Shown in pieces: positions 16,488-25,593 of a stretch of DNA of 37,025 bases. Numbering within the stretch: position 1 is the first letter of the stretch; each line of letters opens with the position of its first letter. Source of the DNA: Lachnospiraceae bacterium. Its GTDB lineage: Bacteria; Bacillota; Clostridia; Lachnospirales; Lachnospiraceae. Made by a program: the position numbers and the translations under genes. Under the pieces are notes generated by a model. That model was not told the origin of the DNA. It saw only the letters and a list, made by a program, of their open reading frames with translations, and made no database searches. The stretch lies in NCBI GenBank assembly GCA_017889125.1, contig JAGHER010000194.1, positions 1 through 37,025 on the forward strand, in the 5' to 3' direction.

Positions 16488-17855
16488 TCACAGCACCGCC
16501 CCAATCGCCTCCCGCACATTGGAAACACCAATCAGCCGTATCCCATCCACCGGCTTGATCTTCTCTAAGCACAGCCGTGGAAGGATGCAGGTGGTAAAGC
16601 CAAGCTTCCTGGCCTCATAGATCCGCTGATCCGCCATAGAGACAGCCCGCACCTCACCGGCCAGGCCCACCTCACCGAAGATCACCGTCCCTGGATCTAC
16701 CGCCTTGTCCTTGTAGCTGGATACCAGAGCCATAACGATGGCCAGATCCATGGCCGGTTCGTTCATCTTAAGCCCTCCGGCGATATTCACATAGGCGTCA
16801 TAGCGCCCCAGGTCATAATGGCACCGCTTCTCCAGCACTGCCATGAGAAGGTTCACCCGGTTGTAATCCGCTCCCGCCGCCGTCCTTCTGGCCATGCCGA
16901 AATTAGACTCGGTGACCAATGCCTGCACCTCTAAGAGGATGGGCCTGGTTCCCTCCATGAGGCAGGCTACCACGCCGCCGGAGGCATCCTCCGGCCGTCC
17001 GCTTAAGAGAAATTCAGAAGGGTTCTTTACCTCGCTCAAGCCCTCCTCCAGCATCTCGAAGACACCGATCTCATTGGTGGAACCAAAACGGTTCTTCACC
17101 CCCCGCAGTACCCGGTAGGAAGCCGACCGCTCTCCCTCAAAGTACAGCACCGTATCCACCATATGCTCCAGTACCCTGGGGCCAGCTACCACGCCCTCCT
17201 TGGTCACATGGCCCACGATAAAGACGGCGATGCCCATGCCCTTGGCAATCTGCATCAGCACATTGGTGCACTCCCGCACCTGGCTGACGCTTCCCGGAGC
17301 TGAGCTTACCACATCCATAAACATGGTCTGAATGGAGTCAATGACCACCACATCCGGCTTCCGCTCCTCGATTACCTCCCGGATGGTATCCAGACTGGTC
17401 TCGCAGAGGAACCGCAGTTCTCCCGCAACCTGACCAATGCGGTTTGCCCGCAGCTTAATCTGCTTTAAGGATTCCTCGCCGGATACGTAAAGCACCTGCT
17501 TTCCTCCTGCCGCCAGGTTCCGGCACACCTGGAGAAGAAGGGTGGATTTGCCGATTCCAGGATCACCGCCTACCAGTACCAGGGAACCGGCTACGATTCC
17601 GCTTCCCAGTACCCGGTCAAGTTCATCAAAGCCTGTCCCCATCCGATCCTGCTCTTCAATGGAAATCTCAGACAAAAGGGCAGGTCTTGCCTGCCCTTTC
17701 ATCCGGACGGCGGAAGGAGCCGCTGGCTTACTTTTCGCCGTAGGCTCCTCCACCATGGTATTCCATTGATGGCAGGCGGGGCACTGGCCCATCCATTTGC
17801 TGGATTCATAACCGCATTCCTTGCAGAAAAATGCGGTCGCCCTCGCCTTTGCCAT
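16488..17855 (-). CDS. radA: DNA repair protein RadA/Sms
   Basis: 455 residues, standard length. N-terminal zinc finger (C11, C14, C25, C28), RecA-like ATPase with Walker A GDPGIGKST near residue 97, the RadA-specific KNRFGSTNE motif, and a C-terminal Lon protease-like domain without active serine. It drives branch migration in recombinational repair. AAGGAG lies 10 bases before the ATG, only 7 bp after the upstream small gene, so the two are probably one transcript. Confidence 0.97.
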   Translation of the reverse strand: MAKARATAFFCKECGYESSKWMGQCPACHQWNTMVEEPTAKSKPAAPSAVRMKGQARPALLSEISIEEQDRMGTGFDELDRVLGSGIVAGSLVLVGGDPGIGKSTLLLQVCRNLAAGGKQVLYVSGEESLKQIKLRANRIGQVAGELRFLCETSLDTIREVIEERKPDVVVIDSIQTMFMDVVSSAPGSVSQVRECTNVLMQIAKGMGIAVFIVGHVTKEGVVAGPRVLEHMVDTVLYFEGERSASYRVLRGVKNRFGSTNEIGVFEMLEEGLSEVKNPSEFLLSGRPEDASGGVVACLMEGTRPILLEVQALVTESNFGMARRTAAGADYNRVNLLMAVLEKRCHYDLGRYDAYVNIAGGLKMNEPAMDLAIVMALVSSYKDKAVDPGTVIFGEVGLAGEVRAVSMADQRIYEARKLGFTTCILPRLCLEKIKPVDGIRLIGVSNVREAIGAVL

Positions 17856-17862
17856 AATTTGT

Positions 17863-18276
17863 TTACTCCTTTACCAGCTTAAGCTCCAGAGGCTTTCCGT
17901 CCTCCAGCTCCAGATTCACCGCCAGCTTTCCGCTTAAATTCGTCTGAATCTCCGCCGTCACAAGTCCGTCTTCATATACCTTGTATACGGTGTCCTCCTC
18001 CAGCTGAACCGTCACCTGCGAATCCTTGTATCCTTCAATCTGGCAGGAAACACCTTCATCCGTCTCGAGGAAATTCCTTACTGCTGTGCCGGGCACCGAC
18101 TCATATACAAACATGCCATTGCGCTCTAACTTGGTAATCTCGTAAAATGTCTTTACCTTGTACGTATCTCCCTGATGTTCAAAATCCTGAAGCTTGGACT
18201 TTTCATTTAAGGTATAATCTCCAAAACTAATGGTTCCATCCTGTTCGGACTGGATTAAAGCTCCAATTCCTGGCAT
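17863..18276 (-). CDS. Conserved small beta-rich protein upstream of radA
   Basis: 137 residues, acidic, no signal peptide or membrane segment. Alternating hydrophobic/charged strands suggest an all-beta fold (KLERNGMFVYESVPGTAVRNF is a recognisable core). I recall similar small Lachnospiraceae proteins being labelled 'endosialidase', a label I see no catalytic reason for: sialidase Asp boxes are absent and the size is far too small. AGGAGG is 8 bases before the ATG and a promoter lies upstream. Likely co-transcribed with radA. Function unknown. Confidence 0.75.
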   Translation of the reverse strand: MPGIGALIQSEQDGTISFGDYTLNEKSKLQDFEHQGDTYKVKTFYEITKLERNGMFVYESVPGTAVRNFLETDEGVSCQIEGYKDSQVTVQLEEDTVYKVYEDGLVTAEIQTNLSGKLAVNLELEDGKPLELKLVKE

Positions 18277-18353
18277 CTGCTTGCCCTCCTAGTATTTTAC
18301 TTGGGACGGTTCGTCCCTCTCTTATCCTCTCTGGGAGCGATTCCCATATTTCA

Positions 18354-18382
18354 ATTATACACGAAATCCTGTTGGTTGACCA
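18354..18382 (-). promoter_or_regulatory. Promoter candidate of the small gene-radA operon
   Basis: Minus strand TGGTCA, a 17-base spacer, TATAAT. The -10 is perfect, the -35 is weak. Confidence 0.55.
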
Positions 18383-18432
18383 GTGAAACCTTGCCGCAAA
18401 TTCTTATCATTTCATTACGATTTCACAAATTT

Positions 18433-21006
18433 TCAGGAAACTGACGGCCCATCCATGGCAGGCTGCGGACTCGGCTCAGCCGGATTCTCTGCACAGCTCT
18501 CCGGCAGGTTCCCTGTCTCATTCCCCGCCAGATTGTCAGCCGAATTCCCCTTCAGATTCTCCGCCACCCGGAAGGTCAGCTCCTTCCCATCTGAGGACAC
18601 CAGCACCTGATCTCCCTTCTTTATGCGGCCGTCCAGGATTTCCTCTGCCAGCTGATCCTCCACCATGCTCTGGATGGTGCGGCGCAGAGGCCTTGCCCCG
18701 TACTTCTGGTCATATCCCTTTTCAATCAGCAGCTCCTTGGCCTGATCGTCCACCTGCAGGGCCATATTCATCTGCTCTCTGGTACGCTTCAAGATCGATT
18801 TGAGCATAATATCCGCAATCTGCTTCATGTGCTCCTTATTCAGCTGATGGAACACGATAATCTCGTCAATCCGGTTTAAAAATTCCGGTTTAAAGAGACG
18901 GCGCACCTCCTCCATCACCTTATCCTTCATAAAGCCGTAGCTGGCCTTCTCATCATTCTCCGAGGCAAATCCCAGACGCTTCGGTGCAAGGATATTCTCC
19001 GCGCCTGCGTTGCTGGTCATGATGAGAATGGTATTTTTAAAGTCAATCTTCCGCCCCTGGGCATCGGTGATATGGCCGTCATCCAGCACCTGCAGCAGGA
19101 TATTAAATACATCCGGATGGGCCTTTTCAATCTCATCAAACAGGATCACGGAATAAGGATTCCGGCGCACCTTCTCGCTGAGCTGGCCGCCCTCCTCATA
19201 GCCCACATAACCTGGCGGTGAACCGATCATCTTGGAAACGCTGTGCTTCTCCATATATTCCGACATATCAACCCGGATTAATGCGGACTCCGTGCCGAAC
19301 ATGGCCTCGGCTAAGGCCTTGGAAAGCTCCGTCTTTCCCACGCCGGTGGGGCCTAAGAACAGGAAGGAGCCAATGGGACGCTTGGGGTCTTTTAAGCCTA
19401 CCCGCCCCCGGCGGATGGCCTTGGCAATGGCCGTGACGGCCTCCTCCTGGCCCACCACCCGCTCATGAAGGATGCTTTCCAGCTTTAAGAGCCGCTCAGA
19501 CTCCTCCTCCTCAAGCTTACGCACCGGGATCTTCGTCCAGCCTGCCACCACATCGGCAATCTGGTTCTCATCCACTACCAGCTGCCTGGTGGTCTTTTCC
19601 TGTTCCCATTTGGAGCGGATAGCTTCAATCTGCGCCCGCAGATTCTGCTGTTCACGCTTCACCTGACCGGCTTTCTCAAAGGCCTCGGCCTTCACGGCCT
19701 CCTCCTTCTCCGTCTCCAGGGCCTGCACCTGCAGCTCTAACTCCTTAATCTCCTCCGGCTCCACGAAATTGGTCAGCCGCACCTTGGAGGAAGCCTCATC
19801 GATCAGGTCAATGGCCTTATCGGGAAGGAAGCGGTCATTGATATATCTGGCAGAAAGCTTTACCGCCGACTCCAGGGCATCATCGGTGATGGTCACCTTG
19901 TGATGGTCTTCGTACCGGCCCCGCAGCCCTTTTAAGATGGCCACCGTCTCCTCCTGAGTAGGCTCCTCCACCGTCACCGGCTGGAACCGGCGCTCTAAGG
20001 CAGCATCCTTTTCAATATATTTCCGGTATTCCTCAATGGTGGTGGCACCGATCAGCTGCAGCTCTCCCCTGGCCAGGGATGGCTTCAAGATATTGGAGGC
20101 GTCGATAGCCCCCTCCGCGCCGCCCGCACCAATGATAGTGTGGATCTCGTCGATGAATAAAAGCACCTGTCCGTCCTCCATCACCTCGCTGATGACCTTC
20201 TTGATCCGCTCCTCAAACTCGCCCCGGTACTTGGAACCGGCCACCATGCCGGAAAGATCCAGGGTTACCACCCGCTTCTCGGCAATGGTCTCCGGCACAT
20301 CGCCAGAGGCGATCATCTGGGCCAGGCCCTCCACCACGGCAGTCTTGCCCACGCCAGGCTCGCCGATGAGACAGGGATTATTCTTCGTTCTCCGGCTTAA
20401 GATCTGGACCACCCGCTGGATCTCCTTTTCCCGTCCGATTACCGGGTCAAGCTTCCCCTCTCTAGCCAGGGCCGTTAAGTCACGGCTGTAGCTGTCCAGC
20501 GTAGGGGTATTGGCCTTCCCCTGGGAGGCTCTTGCATTCTGCAGCTCCTCCCTGGCTCCCGCCGGAGCATCCTCGCCCATGGCGGAAAGCAGGTCAATAT
20601 AAAGCTTCTGAACGCTGACGCCCAGAGTATTTAACAGCCGGGAGGCCACGCAGTCCCCCTCCTTAATCATGGCAATCAGCAGATGCTCCGTGCCGATTAA
20701 CGGTGCCCGGAAGCGTACCGCCTCCTTGTAGCTGTTTTCCAGCACCCGTCTGGCGCTGGGGGTGTAGCCGTTCTGCTCCGCCATGCCCACGGAATGATTG
20801 GGGGAGATTAACTGGCTCACCAGTTCCAGCACCTTCTCCTCCCGGACGCCGTTCTCCGCAAGCACCTTGGATGCAGCGCCGGTTCCCTCATGAAGCAGGC
20901 CGATCAGCAGATGCTCCGTGCCCACGTAATTATGTCCCAGGGACTCCGCCACGTTCACCGCAAGGGTGATGGCCTCCCTGGCCTTTGCTGTAAATCTGTC
21001 TATCAT
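18433..21006 (-). CDS. clpC: ClpC, AAA+ unfoldase of ClpCP
   Basis: 857 residues from the ATG at 21004-21006 (GGAGG before it; a start 21 bases upstream lacks one). Two N-terminal Clp repeats (1-145), D1 with Walker A GEPGVGKT (215-222) and LLFIDEIHT, a UVR/coiled middle region (about 420-460) where adaptors bind, D2 with GPTGVGKT and [14 protein letters not shown], then a C-terminal domain. It unfolds proteins for ClpP. The last 40 residues are an unusual Asn/Ala/Glu/Pro-rich tail with NLxGN-like repeats. Last gene of the GntR-mcsA-mcsB-clpC operon. Confidence 0.97.
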   Translation of the reverse strand: MIDRFTAKAREAITLAVNVAESLGHNYVGTEHLLIGLLHEGTGAASKVLAENGVREEKVLELVSQLISPNHSVGMAEQNGYTPSARRVLENSYKEAVRFRAPLIGTEHLLIAMIKEGDCVASRLLNTLGVSVQKLYIDLLSAMGEDAPAGAREELQNARASQGKANTPTLDSYSRDLTALAREGKLDPVIGREKEIQRVVQILSRRTKNNPCLIGEPGVGKTAVVEGLAQMIASGDVPETIAEKRVVTLDLSGMVAGSKYRGEFEERIKKVISEVMEDGQVLLFIDEIHTIIGAGGAEGAIDASNILKPSLARGELQLIGATTIEEYRKYIEKDAALERRFQPVTVEEPTQEETVAILKGLRGRYEDHHKVTITDDALESAVKLSARYINDRFLPDKAIDLIDEASSKVRLTNFVEPEEIKELELQVQALETEKEEAVKAEAFEKAGQVKREQQNLRAQIEAIRSKWEQEKTTRQLVVDENQIADVVAGWTKIPVRKLEEEESERLLKLESILHERVVGQEEAVTAIAKAIRRGRVGLKDPKRPIGSFLFLGPTGVGKTELSKALAEAMFGTESALIRVDMSEYMEKHSVSKMIGSPPGYVGYEEGGQLSEKVRRNPYSVILFDEIEKAHPDVFNILLQVLDDGHITDAQGRKIDFKNTILIMTSNAGAENILAPKRLGFASENDEKASYGFMKDKVMEEVRRLFKPEFLNRIDEIIVFHQLNKEHMKQIADIMLKSILKRTREQMNMALQVDDQAKELLIEKGYDQKYGARPLRRTIQSMVEDQLAEEILDGRIKKGDQVLVSSDGKELTFRVAENLKGNSADNLAGNETGNLPESCAENPAEPSPQPAMDGPSVS

Positions 21007-21080
21007 AAAATTCCTCCAACATTTCAAACTTTATTCCCGCTTCGGCGCTGCCCCGCCCGGTATCGAACCGGAAGCCTGCA

Positions 21081-22115
21081 TCACCGCAGCTCCGGCAGCT
21101 CCTTCCGCAGATAAGCCGCCCTGGCCACATCCAGCTCCTCCCGGCTCAATGGCTTATGGGAAAGCTTCTGCAGGTTGGCCGTCTGGATGCCCAGCATCAT
21201 CCGGTAAATGGAGCAGGGCTCCTCGAATTTCAAAAGACCGTCATCCACCGCCGCCATAAGCTGGGACAAGAATACCATGGCATCCTTCCCGGACAGCCGT
21301 CTGGCGTACTTTAAGACGCCGTAGGACTTGTAGGCCTCATCCTCCCGCTCTAAGGAATGATTCTTCATGGCCAGCTGCCGTACCTGCTTTTCCTGGCGGT
21401 TCAGCTGATTGGCAATCCGGGCCACCAGATCGATAATCTCCTGCTCTGACAGGCCCAGAGTCTTCTGATTGGCCACCTCGTAAAGGCTTCCGTAATTCTC
21501 ATTCCCCTCGCCGTAGACGCCCCGCAGGGTCACGCCGAAGCGGCTCATATCGCCGATCAGGTTCTGAAATTTCTTTCCCATGGAAAGGGTGGGCAGATGC
21601 AGAGTCACCGAAGCCCGCATCCCCGTCCCCACATTGGTGGGAAAAGAGGTAAGGTACCCGTACTTTTCATCATAGGCATAGGAAAACCGGGCATTCACAT
21701 AATCGTCCAGCTGATCTGCCTTTTTCCACAGCTGATTTAAGTGAAGGCCGGAGGCAAGCAGCTGGATGCGGATATGGTCATCGCCATTTAACACCAAGCT
21801 GACGCTCTCATCCCGGGAGACGATAAGCCCCACTGTCTCCTTCTTCTCCAGAATACTGGAATTTAAAATCCGCCGCTCCTTCAAGGCCCGGCGGCTCAGC
21901 TCATCCAGCTCCTCTAAGTAGGCGTACTCGTAGCCGCCCCCGTCCAGCTCATTTAAATCCTTAAGGCCGTACTCCAGCCGCTTGACTAACTCCTCGCTCT
22001 CTGCCGGAGAAAGAGACTTGGGAAAACGGTACTGATCCCAGTTGCGCACCAGGCGGATGCGGCTGCTGACCACATTGGGCTCCTTATCCTCCGTCTGTTC
22101 AAACCACTTAAGCAT
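21081..22115 (-). CDS. mcsB: McsB-type protein arginine kinase
   Basis: 344 residues, ATP:guanido phosphotransferase fold: SSRIRLVRN near residue 17, a HIRIQ nucleotide segment, PTNVGTGMRAS, TLRGVYGEGNE. In Bacillus McsB phosphorylates arginines to mark proteins for ClpCP. Two differences are visible. The NEEDH motif that carries the catalytic Glu is NGDDH here (110-114), and the Cys that precedes PTNVGTG is Phe (158). The C-terminal LDVARAA keeps Asp and Arg of the phosphoarginine-sensing RDxxRA motif. The ATG at 22113-22115 overlaps the mcsA stop by 8 bases, with GGAGG ahead. Activity should not be taken for granted. Confidence 0.93.
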   Translation of the reverse strand: MLKWFEQTEDKEPNVVSSRIRLVRNWDQYRFPKSLSPAESEELVKRLEYGLKDLNELDGGGYEYAYLEELDELSRRALKERRILNSSILEKKETVGLIVSRDESVSLVLNGDDHIRIQLLASGLHLNQLWKKADQLDDYVNARFSYAYDEKYGYLTSFPTNVGTGMRASVTLHLPTLSMGKKFQNLIGDMSRFGVTLRGVYGEGNENYGSLYEVANQKTLGLSEQEIIDLVARIANQLNRQEKQVRQLAMKNHSLEREDEAYKSYGVLKYARRLSGKDAMVFLSQLMAAVDDGLLKFEEPCSIYRMMLGIQTANLQKLSHKPLSREELDVARAAYLRKELPELR

Positions 22116-22689
22116 TGGTCTCCTCCTCTCTGGACAGCTGCCGGATCTGATCCCGGTACTGGGCCGCGTCCTCATACTCTTCCTTGCGGATGGCCTCCTG
22201 CAGCCTGGCCTTCAGTACCTCTAACTGCTCCTTTACGGAAAGCTGAGGCTCCTCCGCATTCGCGGTCTCGCTGCCGGAAGCCGCCTCCGCCACATGGCCC
22301 ACAGGCTGAATCTTCTGGTATCTTGGCTTCTTTCCCGTATGGCTGTCGCTTCCCTGAAGCTTCTTAATCTTATCCCGGATCAGAAGGTCAAAGACGCTGT
22401 AGCAGTCCTGGCAGCCGAAGCGGCTGCTGTCGGCAAATTCCTGATAGCTGGTGCCGCAGGCAGGGCAGACGATCTGCTGCATCTTATCTTCCTTCTGGCT
22501 GCTCTCCTCCACCCCTAAAAGGCTGGACAAAAGCTTCCCTAAAGGGAACTCCCCGTCAAAGATGGAGTAATGGCCGAAATCCATCTCCCTGGCGCACTGG
22601 GAGCAGAGATTGTGCTCCGTCTTTACTCCGTTAATCACTTCTGTATATTTAATGTTTGCTTCTCTGATTTTACATTTCTCACATAACAT
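22108..22689 (-). CDS. mcsA: McsA, zinc-binding activator of McsB
   Basis: 193 residues with four CxxC pairs (CEKC, CSQC, CPAC, CQDC) for zinc and a C-terminal UVR motif (about 150-185, VKEQLEVLKARLQEAI and EDAAQYRDQIRQL). In Bacillus McsA binds and activates McsB and couples to ClpC. AAGGAGG lies 7 bases before the ATG. Its stop overlaps the mcsB start; 11 bp separate it from the GntR gene upstream. Confidence 0.95.
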   Translation of the reverse strand: MLCEKCKIREANIKYTEVINGVKTEHNLCSQCAREMDFGHYSIFDGEFPLGKLLSSLLGVEESSQKEDKMQQIVCPACGTSYQEFADSSRFGCQDCYSVFDLLIRDKIKKLQGSDSHTGKKPRYQKIQPVGHVAEAASGSETANAEEPQLSVKEQLEVLKARLQEAIRKEEYEDAAQYRDQIRQLSREEETNA

Positions 22690-22700
22690 GAAAATCCTCC

Positions 22701-23093
22701 TTACTCCCGCTGATCCGGGGAGCCATTCAAAAACAGATCATAAAGCTGATCCACCAGCTGGTGTACCTCCTCCCGGGAAATGTTCCGGCAGATGCCCCTT
22801 GCCAGAACTACGCTTAAATCCTGGCGCATCTCCTCCACTGCCCGGAGCTTATCCACATCCAGCGAAATCACCGCTCCCTTTCGCCGGTCAAGCTTCACAA
22901 AGCCCTCCTGCTTAAGAAGAGAGTAGGCCTTATTTACCGTATGCATGTTGATGCCAATCTGATCGGCCAGCGTTCTCACAGACGGCAGCGGGTCCCCCTC
23001 GCAGAACGCCTCCGTGGCTATCCCTAAGATAATCTGATTGCATAGCTGCAGGTAAAAGGCCTCGTCGCTGTTAAAATCAATTTTTAATATCAT
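22701..23093 (-). CDS. GntR-family (YtrA-like) regulator heading the clpC operon
   Basis: 130 residues. A winged helix-turn-helix (SDEAFYLQLCNQIILGIATEA..., PSVRTLADQIGINMHTVNKAYSLLKQEGFV, residues about 9-70) is followed by about 60 helical residues, too short for a FadR or UTRA effector domain, so it is a YtrA-type GntR. In most Firmicutes this position holds ctsR, a different fold. A 7-bp inverted repeat overlaps the promoter, suiting autoregulation. I chose ATG 23091-23093 because domain homology begins there; upstream in-frame codons reach into the promoter. No strong Shine-Dalgarno is seen. An ATG at 23111 is an alternative. Confidence 0.85.
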   Translation of the reverse strand: MILKIDFNSDEAFYLQLCNQIILGIATEAFCEGDPLPSVRTLADQIGINMHTVNKAYSLLKQEGFVKLDRRKGAVISLDVDKLRAVEEMRQDLSVVLARGICRNISREEVHQLVDQLYDLFLNGSPDQRE

Positions 23094-23121
23094 ATGTTCA
23101 CCATCTTTCATTGGCTCGTCT

Positions 23122-23159
23122 GTTATACGCATTGTATAACATATAGCAGCGAATGTCAA
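23122..23159 (-). promoter_or_regulatory. Promoter and palindromic operator of the clpC operon
   Basis: Minus strand TTGACA, a 17-base spacer, TACAAT (23131-23159). A perfect inverted repeat GTTATAC-5-GTATAAC (23122-23140) covers the -10 and the start point. YtrA-type GntR proteins bind such palindromes. No CtsR heptad direct repeat (GGTCAAA type) is visible. The -35 overlaps the stop codon of the upstream gene. Confidence 0.8.
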
Positions 23160-25006
23160 GTTGTCCTGCGGCAGTCAAAAAAAGGAAAGCTTTCGACAGC
23201 ATCCAGAATGTCCTGAAAATCCTCCCTGGGTGCTAACTGGATATAGCGCCTGAGAAGCTCCGTCTCCTCCTTCCGGTAAGGCCCATAGAAAATATCATAA
23301 AGATTATGCCCACGCAGGTGGATCCGCACCTCCTCCATATGGTCCTTCACCTCCTCCGGTGACTGGAAATCCCTCCCCAGCACCTGGATCAACTTCCGTC
23401 CGCTCTTTATCCGGCACAGATACTCCCGCCATTTTTGATAAAGAGTCTCATAAAAGGCCTCCTCGCTTTCCACAATCCCCAACTTCGTCATCACCGCCGG
23501 ATTGAGGAAATAATTTTCAAAGGAATAATACTTTAAAATCAGCACATTTTTCCGGGTAACCCGGGGCAGACGGTCGGCATCCTGGAGGTTCCTCTCCTGA
23601 TAATACCGGCAAAGCTGTCCTGCCAGTTCCTCCGAATCCTGCCCGTCCCCGTCCCGGATCATGAGAAACTGATCACGCAGGAATACCTGGTTCATGTATT
23701 TTAAATTGGCATAGGTCTTGATATTGGTACAGCTGTTTGTGGTGATAATAGAAATCCGCTGCAGATTCCCCTCCCGGTCATAAATTTCGGAATAATACTT
23801 TTCCAGAAGGAGGGGCAGGCGGCTTTTATCCTGCTTCCCCTCCACAATAAACACAAAACCCACATTGAGGAAATCGTTGGCCCCGTACCCCAGACTGTCC
23901 AGGATCTCATCAATATCCGCATCCTCCCGGATCACCGAATAGTAGGCCGAATCCAAAACCACCTGACGGATCTGCCTGGTGGTAAAATTGGCCAGGAGAT
24001 TCGCAGAATGGGTGGTGAACATCACCTGATTCTTCTTGGACAGCTGGTAGAGGATCTGACCCGCCGTCTTCTGCAGATGAGGATGAAGGAACATTTCCGG
24101 ATCCTCCACAATGATAATGCTGGGAATCCTGGTATCATCATCGGTGTAGGTCTCCAGCAGGGATAACATATAAAGGCTCTTCATGCCGTTGCTCAGATAT
24201 TGAATGGGGCAGACCCGTCCCTGCTCCTCCAAACAGGTCTCCGCCGTCACCTGAAACAGCTTGTCGCTGCAGGTGATAGAAAGGCTGATCTGCTCACAGC
24301 CGCCATTCTTCCGGTAATTCCAGTTCAGCCGCTCCTCGAAATCCTTAAGATTCAGCTGGTACATCTTGTACTCCAAAAGTCTGGCCGCCTCGTACACATC
24401 CAGCTCCTCCGGCTTTTTCTGATTGATCAGCCCGATGCACTGAAAGCAGCGGGTGCAATTCTTGGCCGGATTAAACATACAGCGGCCCTGACGAAGCTGC
24501 TCCAGCCGCTCATTCTCCCGGAAAAGGAAAAGATCCTCCTGGAAAGAAGCCAGGTTCCGGTTTGTATCAATGTAATAAATTTGCGGAAAGACCTCGGGAA
24601 TCTTCCGGTTATCCTTCTTAACCCCATCACTGTAGCGGACACCGCCCTTCCAGTTGATAACACAAGTAAAGGCCAGCTCCCCATTCTGATAGGAAGGAAG
24701 CTTTTCCCGAAAATCCCGCTCCCACACCGCATACCGCTTGTAGACGCTGACCCGCCCCCGACCATGAAGCTGATGAAGGTCCTCCTCCGTCAGGGACAGG
24801 GACACGGAAATCTCAATATTCTGCTTTTTTTCATTAAAATCCGCCTCCGTCACCTGGTACACCCCAAAGGCCGCCCGGACGGCATCGGCCACAGAGGTCT
24901 TGCCTGTATTGTTCTGCCCCACCAGGATCAGCGCGTTTTCAATATCGTTAAGCTCCATATCCTGGATGGACTTAAAATTCTTTATGCGAAGCCACGTAAT
25001 CTGCAT
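23156..25006 (-). CDS. OLD-family ATPase/TOPRIM nuclease
   Basis: 616 residues. ABC-type ATPase with Walker A GQNNTGKT (30-37), signature-like LSNGMKS, Walker B IIIVEDPEMFLHP and the switch His in FTTHSANLL. A C-terminal TOPRIM follows (VFIVEGKQDK, later MIRDGDG), which in OLD proteins is a metal-dependent nuclease. A four-cysteine set (C176, C184, C187, C190) in the ATPase lobe looks like a metal site and is not a usual OLD feature. OLD proteins act in phage defence or repair, alone (class 1) or with a helicase (class 2); no UvrD-like partner is nearby. GGAGAGG precedes the ATG. Transcribed toward the clpC operon. Confidence 0.85.
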   Translation of the reverse strand: MQITWLRIKNFKSIQDMELNDIENALILVGQNNTGKTSVADAVRAAFGVYQVTEADFNEKKQNIEISVSLSLTEEDLHQLHGRGRVSVYKRYAVWERDFREKLPSYQNGELAFTCVINWKGGVRYSDGVKKDNRKIPEVFPQIYYIDTNRNLASFQEDLFLFRENERLEQLRQGRCMFNPAKNCTRCFQCIGLINQKKPEELDVYEAARLLEYKMYQLNLKDFEERLNWNYRKNGGCEQISLSITCSDKLFQVTAETCLEEQGRVCPIQYLSNGMKSLYMLSLLETYTDDDTRIPSIIIVEDPEMFLHPHLQKTAGQILYQLSKKNQVMFTTHSANLLANFTTRQIRQVVLDSAYYSVIREDADIDEILDSLGYGANDFLNVGFVFIVEGKQDKSRLPLLLEKYYSEIYDREGNLQRISIITTNSCTNIKTYANLKYMNQVFLRDQFLMIRDGDGQDSEELAGQLCRYYQERNLQDADRLPRVTRKNVLILKYYSFENYFLNPAVMTKLGIVESEEAFYETLYQKWREYLCRIKSGRKLIQVLGRDFQSPEEVKDHMEEVRIHLRGHNLYDIFYGPYRKEETELLRRYIQLAPREDFQDILDAVESFPFFDCRRTT

Positions 25007-25026
25007 TCGATCCTCTCCTTATCCAC

Positions 25027-25058
25027 ATAGGGAAACGCCGAATAAAGCATTTCCCTAT
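25027..25058 (-). promoter_or_regulatory. Inverted repeat at the start site of the OLD-family gene
   Basis: ATAGGGAAACGC and GCATTTCCCTAT are complementary with one G-U type mismatch and an 8-base loop. It begins right after the predicted -10 box, so it can act as an operator or a 5' RNA hairpin. Confidence 0.55.
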
Positions 25059-25061
25059 AAC

Positions 25062-25090
25062 AGTATATTTTATCTCAGGTGAAAATACAA
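25062..25090 (-). promoter_or_regulatory. Promoter candidate for the OLD-family gene
   Basis: Minus strand TTGTAT, a 17-base spacer, TATACT. Confidence 0.5.
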
Positions 25091-25220
25091 GCGACAGAGA
25101 GAGATGCAGGATGGATAAGGACAGCCATCCCCGTAATAGGTATAGAATAACAAACCCCTGAAGGGAGGCCGTCATGACTATTTGCATGAACCGCATCATA
25201 AGATGGAAGGGGGAAATCAT

Positions 25221-25472
25221 GTGGCGTATCAGTCCATCGAAGAAATGAAAAATGTTGATCCTCGGACGGTTGACCGCTCACAGCTGGTTGACCGCGAGAG
25301 TATCCGTTTAGACCCAGACGCCGGATACGAGGAACGATTGAAATCTTATATCCGGCAAATCCGCAATCCATACTGCTATCTGGACGGAGGCATTGTGGTG
25401 AAGCTGGCGTTCCAGCCGAAAGGCCCTACCATTGAGGAACGCGTTAACAGCGTGTATCTTTCCGGCAGCTGA
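25221..25472 (+). CDS. DUF6870-type small mobile-element protein
   Basis: 83 residues from a GTG at 25221, with GGGGG 7 bases before. The pattern AYQSIEEMKNVDPRTV, IRQIRNPYCYLDGGIVVKLAF and TIEERVNSVYLS matches small proteins commonly found just upstream of serine recombinases in clostridial integrative elements. Role unknown. It precedes a decayed recombinase here and is probably a survivor of the same element. Confidence 0.7.
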   Translation: MAYQSIEEMKNVDPRTVDRSQLVDRESIRLDPDAGYEERLKSYIRQIRNPYCYLDGGIVVKLAFQPKGPTIEERVNSVYLSGS

Positions 25473-25593
25473 CATCCTTTTCAAACGACTGCCAAAATAG
25501 TAAGATAAAACCAGGTCAAAAACAAAAATTCATATACGGGATCAGCCTCCGTCTTTCTGTGGCAAAACATTGGAAAGATTGGAGGTTTTTCTT

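Noticed and set aside
22701-23159. Start of the GntR gene at 23159
   Set aside because: That start lies within the -35 box of its own promoter, so the transcript would not include it.
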